Assembly (NCBI GenBank): GCA_038125725.1
Contig: JAYPEK010000090.1
Location: 1 to 8,197, forward strand
Direction of reading: 5' to 3'
Source: TMED8 sp038125725
Lineage (GTDB): Bacteria > Pseudomonadota > Alphaproteobacteria > Rhodospirillales > Casp-alpha2
Length of the DNA stretch: 8,197 nt
In this document: in pieces, positions 1 through 8,197 of the stretch
Layout: each line of letters opens with the position of its first letter
How positions within the stretch are numbered: position 1 is the first letter of the stretch
Program-made: the position numbers and the translations under genes
Notes under the pieces: model-generated
The model's database searches: none
The model's input: only the letters and a program-made list of their open reading frames with translations
What the model was told of the DNA's origin: nothing

Positions 1-2552
<2,552 letters not shown>

Positions 2553-2563
2553 GCGTCCAGCCC

Positions 2564-2577
2564 AAGGAGATATCGAT

Positions 2578-2580
<3 letters not shown>
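2564..2580 (+). promoter_or_regulatory. rpoC ribosome binding site
   Basis: AAGGAGA (2564-2570) lies 7 bases before the rpoC ATG, a near-perfect Shine-Dalgarno match at ideal spacing. It fixes the rpoC start. The 25-base gap after the rpoB stop holds nothing else, so no separate rpoC promoter is indicated. The 10-base palindrome ATATCGATAT (2570-2579) fills the spacer and runs into the start codon. Confidence 0.9.
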
Positions 2581-6774
<4,194 letters not shown>

Positions 6775-6802
6775 TTCGCGACTCGCTTTTCGCAATGCAG
6801 CA

Positions 6803-6845
6803 TGAAAGCGGCGGCCCGGTCATTCGGGCCGCCGCAATCATTTGG
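6803..6845 (+). terminator. Probable intrinsic terminator after rpoC
   Basis: A perfect 11-bp GC-only stem (GCGGCGGCCCG at 6808-6818, CGGGCCGCCGC at 6825-6835) closes a 6-base loop, GTCATT. An outer TGA/TCA pairing (6803-6805 with 6838-6840) can extend it across an AA/AA internal loop. It sits 33 bases after the rpoC stop. The following tract, AATCATTTGG, is only moderately T-rich, so termination may be partial or Rho-assisted, allowing some readthrough into rpsL. Confidence 0.75.
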
Positions 6846-6865
6846 AAAATCAGCGTTCTTTATAC

Positions 6866-6902
6866 TTGACGGTTCTAAACCCCCTCACTATATTCCGCCC
6901 CA
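6866..6902 (+). promoter_or_regulatory. Sigma-70-type promoter for the rpsL-rpsG-fusA operon
   Basis: A -35 box TTGACG (6866-6871) and a -10 box TATATT (6889-6894) are separated by exactly 17 bases, a close match to the housekeeping consensus. The DNA just upstream (6840-6865) is AT-rich and could act as an UP element. The expected transcription start is about 6901-6902. The discriminator between the -10 box and the start is all G/C (CCGCCC, 6895-6900). In enterobacteria that is a feature of promoters under negative stringent control by ppGpp, and here this is inference. The site lies between the rpoC terminator hairpin and rpsL, as expected for a separate str operon promoter. Confidence 0.85.
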
Positions 6903-6975
6903 CTTCGCGGGGGTTGGTGGTAGACCCAGCGGCCTAGACGCAGCCCCGGACGCGATTAGAAAATAAAATTTGGTT

Positions 6976-7013
6976 CGACACGTCGTTGGGCGTTCTGGGT
7001 AGGCCCGGTGTCG
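6976..7013 (+). other. Leader hairpin 1
   Basis: CGACAC (6976-6981) pairs with GTGTCG (7008-7013), and inside it GGGC (6988-6991) pairs with GCCC (7003-7006) around an 11-base loop. The hairpin is followed at once by TGTTTTGG. An outer helix, TTGGT (6970-6974) with ACCAA (7027-7031), could enclose it. GACAC can instead pair with a second GTGTC at 7033-7037, so the region could switch folds. The structure was read by eye and no energies were calculated. Confidence 0.45.
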
Positions 7014-7037
7014 TGTTTTGGCTGAGACCAAGGTGTC

Positions 7038-7074
7038 ACAAAGCCGTAAGTCTATGGCTTTGTTGATGTTTTTT
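7038..7074 (+). terminator. Possible attenuator hairpin in the rpsL leader
   Basis: ACAAAGCC (7038-7045) pairs perfectly over 8 bp with GGCTTTGT (7056-7063) around a 10-base loop. Five bases later comes a run of six T (7069-7074). This resembles an intrinsic terminator about 60 bases before rpsL. The stem is only half G/C and the T run is displaced, so it would be weak by itself; a conditional attenuator or pause site is more likely than a constitutive stop. Confidence 0.35.
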
Positions 7075-7134
7075 CGCACCTGGGATCGGCCGATATGTAT
7101 CGGAACGACCCGACTTTGGAGATGGACGACAGGC

Positions 7135-7506
7135 ATGCCAACGATTAACCAGTTGATTCGCAAGCCCCGCAAGCCGCAGCTCACCCGTAACAAGGTGCCG
7201 GCGCTTGAGGCTTGCCCGCAGAAGCGGGGCGTTTGCACGCGCGTTTACACGACCACGCCGAAAAAGCCGAACTCGGCTTTGCGTAAGGTCGCGCGCGTCC
7301 GGCTGACCAACGGTTTCGAAGTGACCAGCTACATCCCCGGCGAGGGCCACAACCTGCAGGAACACTCGGTGGTGATGATCCGCGGCGGCCGCGTCAAGGA
7401 TTTGCCGGGTGTGCGTTACCACATCGTTCGCGGCACCCTCGACACCCAGGGTGTCGGTGATCGTCGCCAGCGCCGCTCCAAATACGGCGCCAAACGGCCG
7501 AAGTAA
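7135..7506 (+). CDS. rpsL: 30S ribosomal protein S12, complete
   Basis: Ribosomal protein S12 of the decoding centre of the small subunit, which contributes to tRNA selection accuracy and is the classical streptomycin-resistance locus. It has 123 residues, one fewer than E. coli S12. The whole family pattern is readable: MPTINQLIRKPR at the N-terminus, ALEACPQKRGVCTRVYTTTP, KKPNSALRKVARVRLTNGFE, GEGHNLQEHS, RGGRVKDLPGVRYH and SKYGAKRPK at the end. Lys43 (7261-7263) and Lys88 (7396-7398), counting Met1, where resistance mutations arise, are both wild type. Asp89, the aspartate methylthiolated by RimO in E. coli, is present. The frame stays open upstream to a TTG at 7018 and an ATG at 7054, but 7135 gives the exact conserved N-terminus. 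Its Shine-Dalgarno is poor: GGAG at 7118-7121 is 13 bases away, and only GGA at 7124-7126 has normal spacing. It is the first gene of the operon, 12 bases before rpsG. Confidence 0.98.
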   Translation: MPTINQLIRKPRKPQLTRNKVPALEACPQKRGVCTRVYTTTPKKPNSALRKVARVRLTNGFEVTSYIPGEGHNLQEHSVVMIRGGRVKDLPGVRYHIVRGTLDTQGVGDRRQRRSKYGAKRPK

Positions 7507-7510
7507 GGGA
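7505..7510 (+). promoter_or_regulatory. rpsG ribosome binding site overlapping the rpsL stop
   Basis: AAGGGA (7505-7510) shares its first two bases with the rpsL stop codon TAA (7504-7506) and lies 8 bases before the rpsG ATG. Translational coupling of S7 to S12 is therefore plausible. The 12-base gap is too short to hold the intercistronic S7-binding structure known from the E. coli str operon, so autoregulation, if present, must use another site. Confidence 0.8.
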
Positions 7511-7518
7511 TTTTCGAG

Positions 7519-7989
7519 ATGTCGCGACGTCACGCAGCCGAAAAACGCCAGGTTCTCCCCGATCCGAAATACAAGGACGTGGTGATCACCAAGTTCATGA
7601 ACGGCCTCATGGTCGATGGTAAGAAGTCCGCCGCCGAGCGCATCGTCTACGGCGCCCTGGACGGCATTCAGTCGAAGACCGGCGCCGATCCGCTGGCGAC
7701 CTTCCACGGAGCCATCGAGAACGTGAAGCCGACCGTCGAGGTGCGTTCGCGCCGCGTCGGTGGCGCCACCTACCAGGTGCCGGTCGAGGTCCGTACGGAC
7801 CGCCGCCAGGCGCTGGCGATTCGCTGGCTGGTGGACAATGCGCGCAAGCGTTCGGAGAACACCATGGTCGAGCGCCTGTCCGGCGAACTGCTGGATGCCG
7901 CCAATAACCGGGGAGCTTCCGTAAAGAAGCGCGAAGACACGCACAAAATGGCCGAAGCCAACAAGGCCTTCTCCCATTACCGTTGGTAA
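7519..7989 (+). CDS. rpsG: 30S ribosomal protein S7, complete
   Basis: Ribosomal protein S7, a primary assembly protein that binds the 3' major domain of 16S rRNA and organises the head of the 30S subunit near the E site. It has 156 residues, the usual bacterial length. Readable landmarks are LPDPKYKDVVITKFMN near the N-terminus, LMVDGKKSAAERIVYGAL, the beta-hairpin VEVRSRRVGGATYQVPVEVR (about residues 74-93), and the C-terminal VKKREDTHKMAEANKAFSHYRW, which ends as in the family. The start ATG follows AAGGGA at 8 bases. It lies 12 bases after rpsL and 21 before fusA in one operon. In E. coli S7 represses its own operon; whether it does so here cannot be judged from the sequence. Confidence 0.98.
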   Translation: MSRRHAAEKRQVLPDPKYKDVVITKFMNGLMVDGKKSAAERIVYGALDGIQSKTGADPLATFHGAIENVKPTVEVRSRRVGGATYQVPVEVRTDRRQALAIRWLVDNARKRSENTMVERLSGELLDAANNRGASVKKREDTHKMAEANKAFSHYRW

Positions 7990-8010
7990 CCCAAGCGGAA
8001 GTTTCTTCAA

Positions 8011-8197
<187 letters not shown>

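Larger units (their letters stand above)
6901..7134 (+). promoter_or_regulatory. Long leader region of the rpsL operon, candidate regulatory RNA
   Basis: About 233 bases lie between the predicted transcription start and the rpsL ATG, with no recognisable gene. Visible elements: an imperfect GC hairpin near the 5' end (CCCC 6898-6901 with GGGG 6909-6912); a 10-base direct repeat with one mismatch (6921-6930 and 6935-6944); an AT-rich patch at 6955-6971; a hairpin at 6976-7013 followed by TGTTTT; a small TTGG/CCAA hairpin at 7018-7031; a hairpin at 7038-7063 followed by a run of six T; and a short CCGAT/ATCGG hairpin at 7090-7103. The length and structures suggest post-transcriptional control or attenuation, but I recognise no known riboswitch or r-protein leader motif. 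Confidence 0.5.

Noticed and set aside
6971..6983. tRNA-like T-loop sequence GGTTCGA in the leader
   Set aside because: No acceptor stem, D arm, anticodon arm or CCA end can be fitted around it.
7013..7066. Small upstream reading frame (GTG to TGA, 17 codons) as a leader peptide
   Set aside because: There is no ribosome binding site before the GTG and no run of regulatory codons; it is likely chance.
7063..7099. Second promoter inside the leader (TTGATG and TATGTA)
   Set aside because: The two boxes are 25 bases apart, too far for sigma-70, and no better pairing is visible.
7018..7134. N-terminal extension of S12 from TTG 7018 or in-frame ATG 7054
   Set aside because: S12 proteins start with the conserved NQLIRKPR-type sequence reached from ATG 7135. 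The 39 upstream residues resemble nothing in the family, no Shine-Dalgarno precedes either upstream start, and the segment overlaps the candidate leader hairpins.

Overview
The window is a housekeeping segment of a GC-rich proteobacterial chromosome, with every gene on the + strand: the 3' part of rpoB, complete rpoC, complete rpsL, complete rpsG, and the first 62 codons of fusA. RpoC joined directly to the str operon (S12, S7, EF-G), a 123-residue S12, and the protein sequences themselves suggest an alphaproteobacterium, perhaps a Rhodospirillales-type lineage. That placement is an inference from recall; no tree or search was run.

Layout: rpoB (1-2552, 5' end cut off) is followed after 25 bases by rpoC (2578-6774), clearly one transcription unit. 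A GC-rich perfect 11-bp hairpin at 6808-6835 probably ends or attenuates that transcript. A near-consensus sigma-70-type promoter follows (TTGACG, 17-base spacer, TATATT, 6866-6894), and then a leader of about 233 bases before rpsL (7135-7506). rpsG (7519-7989) and fusA (8011-, cut off) follow at 12 and 21 bases, as a str operon whose later genes (probably including tuf) lie outside the window.

Together the genes encode the catalytic core of RNA polymerase (beta and beta-prime) and parts of the translation machinery: two 30S proteins, one at the decoding centre and one in the head, plus the translocase. Active-site residues, zinc ligands and the rifampicin- and streptomycin-target residues that can be read are all in their usual wild-type form. 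No gene is broken and there is no mobile element, CRISPR array or foreign island.

I do not see a new multi-gene system. The only part not explained by well-known genes is the 360-base gap between rpoC and rpsL. Its long leader carries several potential hairpins, one of them followed by a run of six T, and some of the pairings exclude each other. It is a reasonable candidate for an untested cis-regulatory RNA controlling ribosomal protein and EF-G synthesis.
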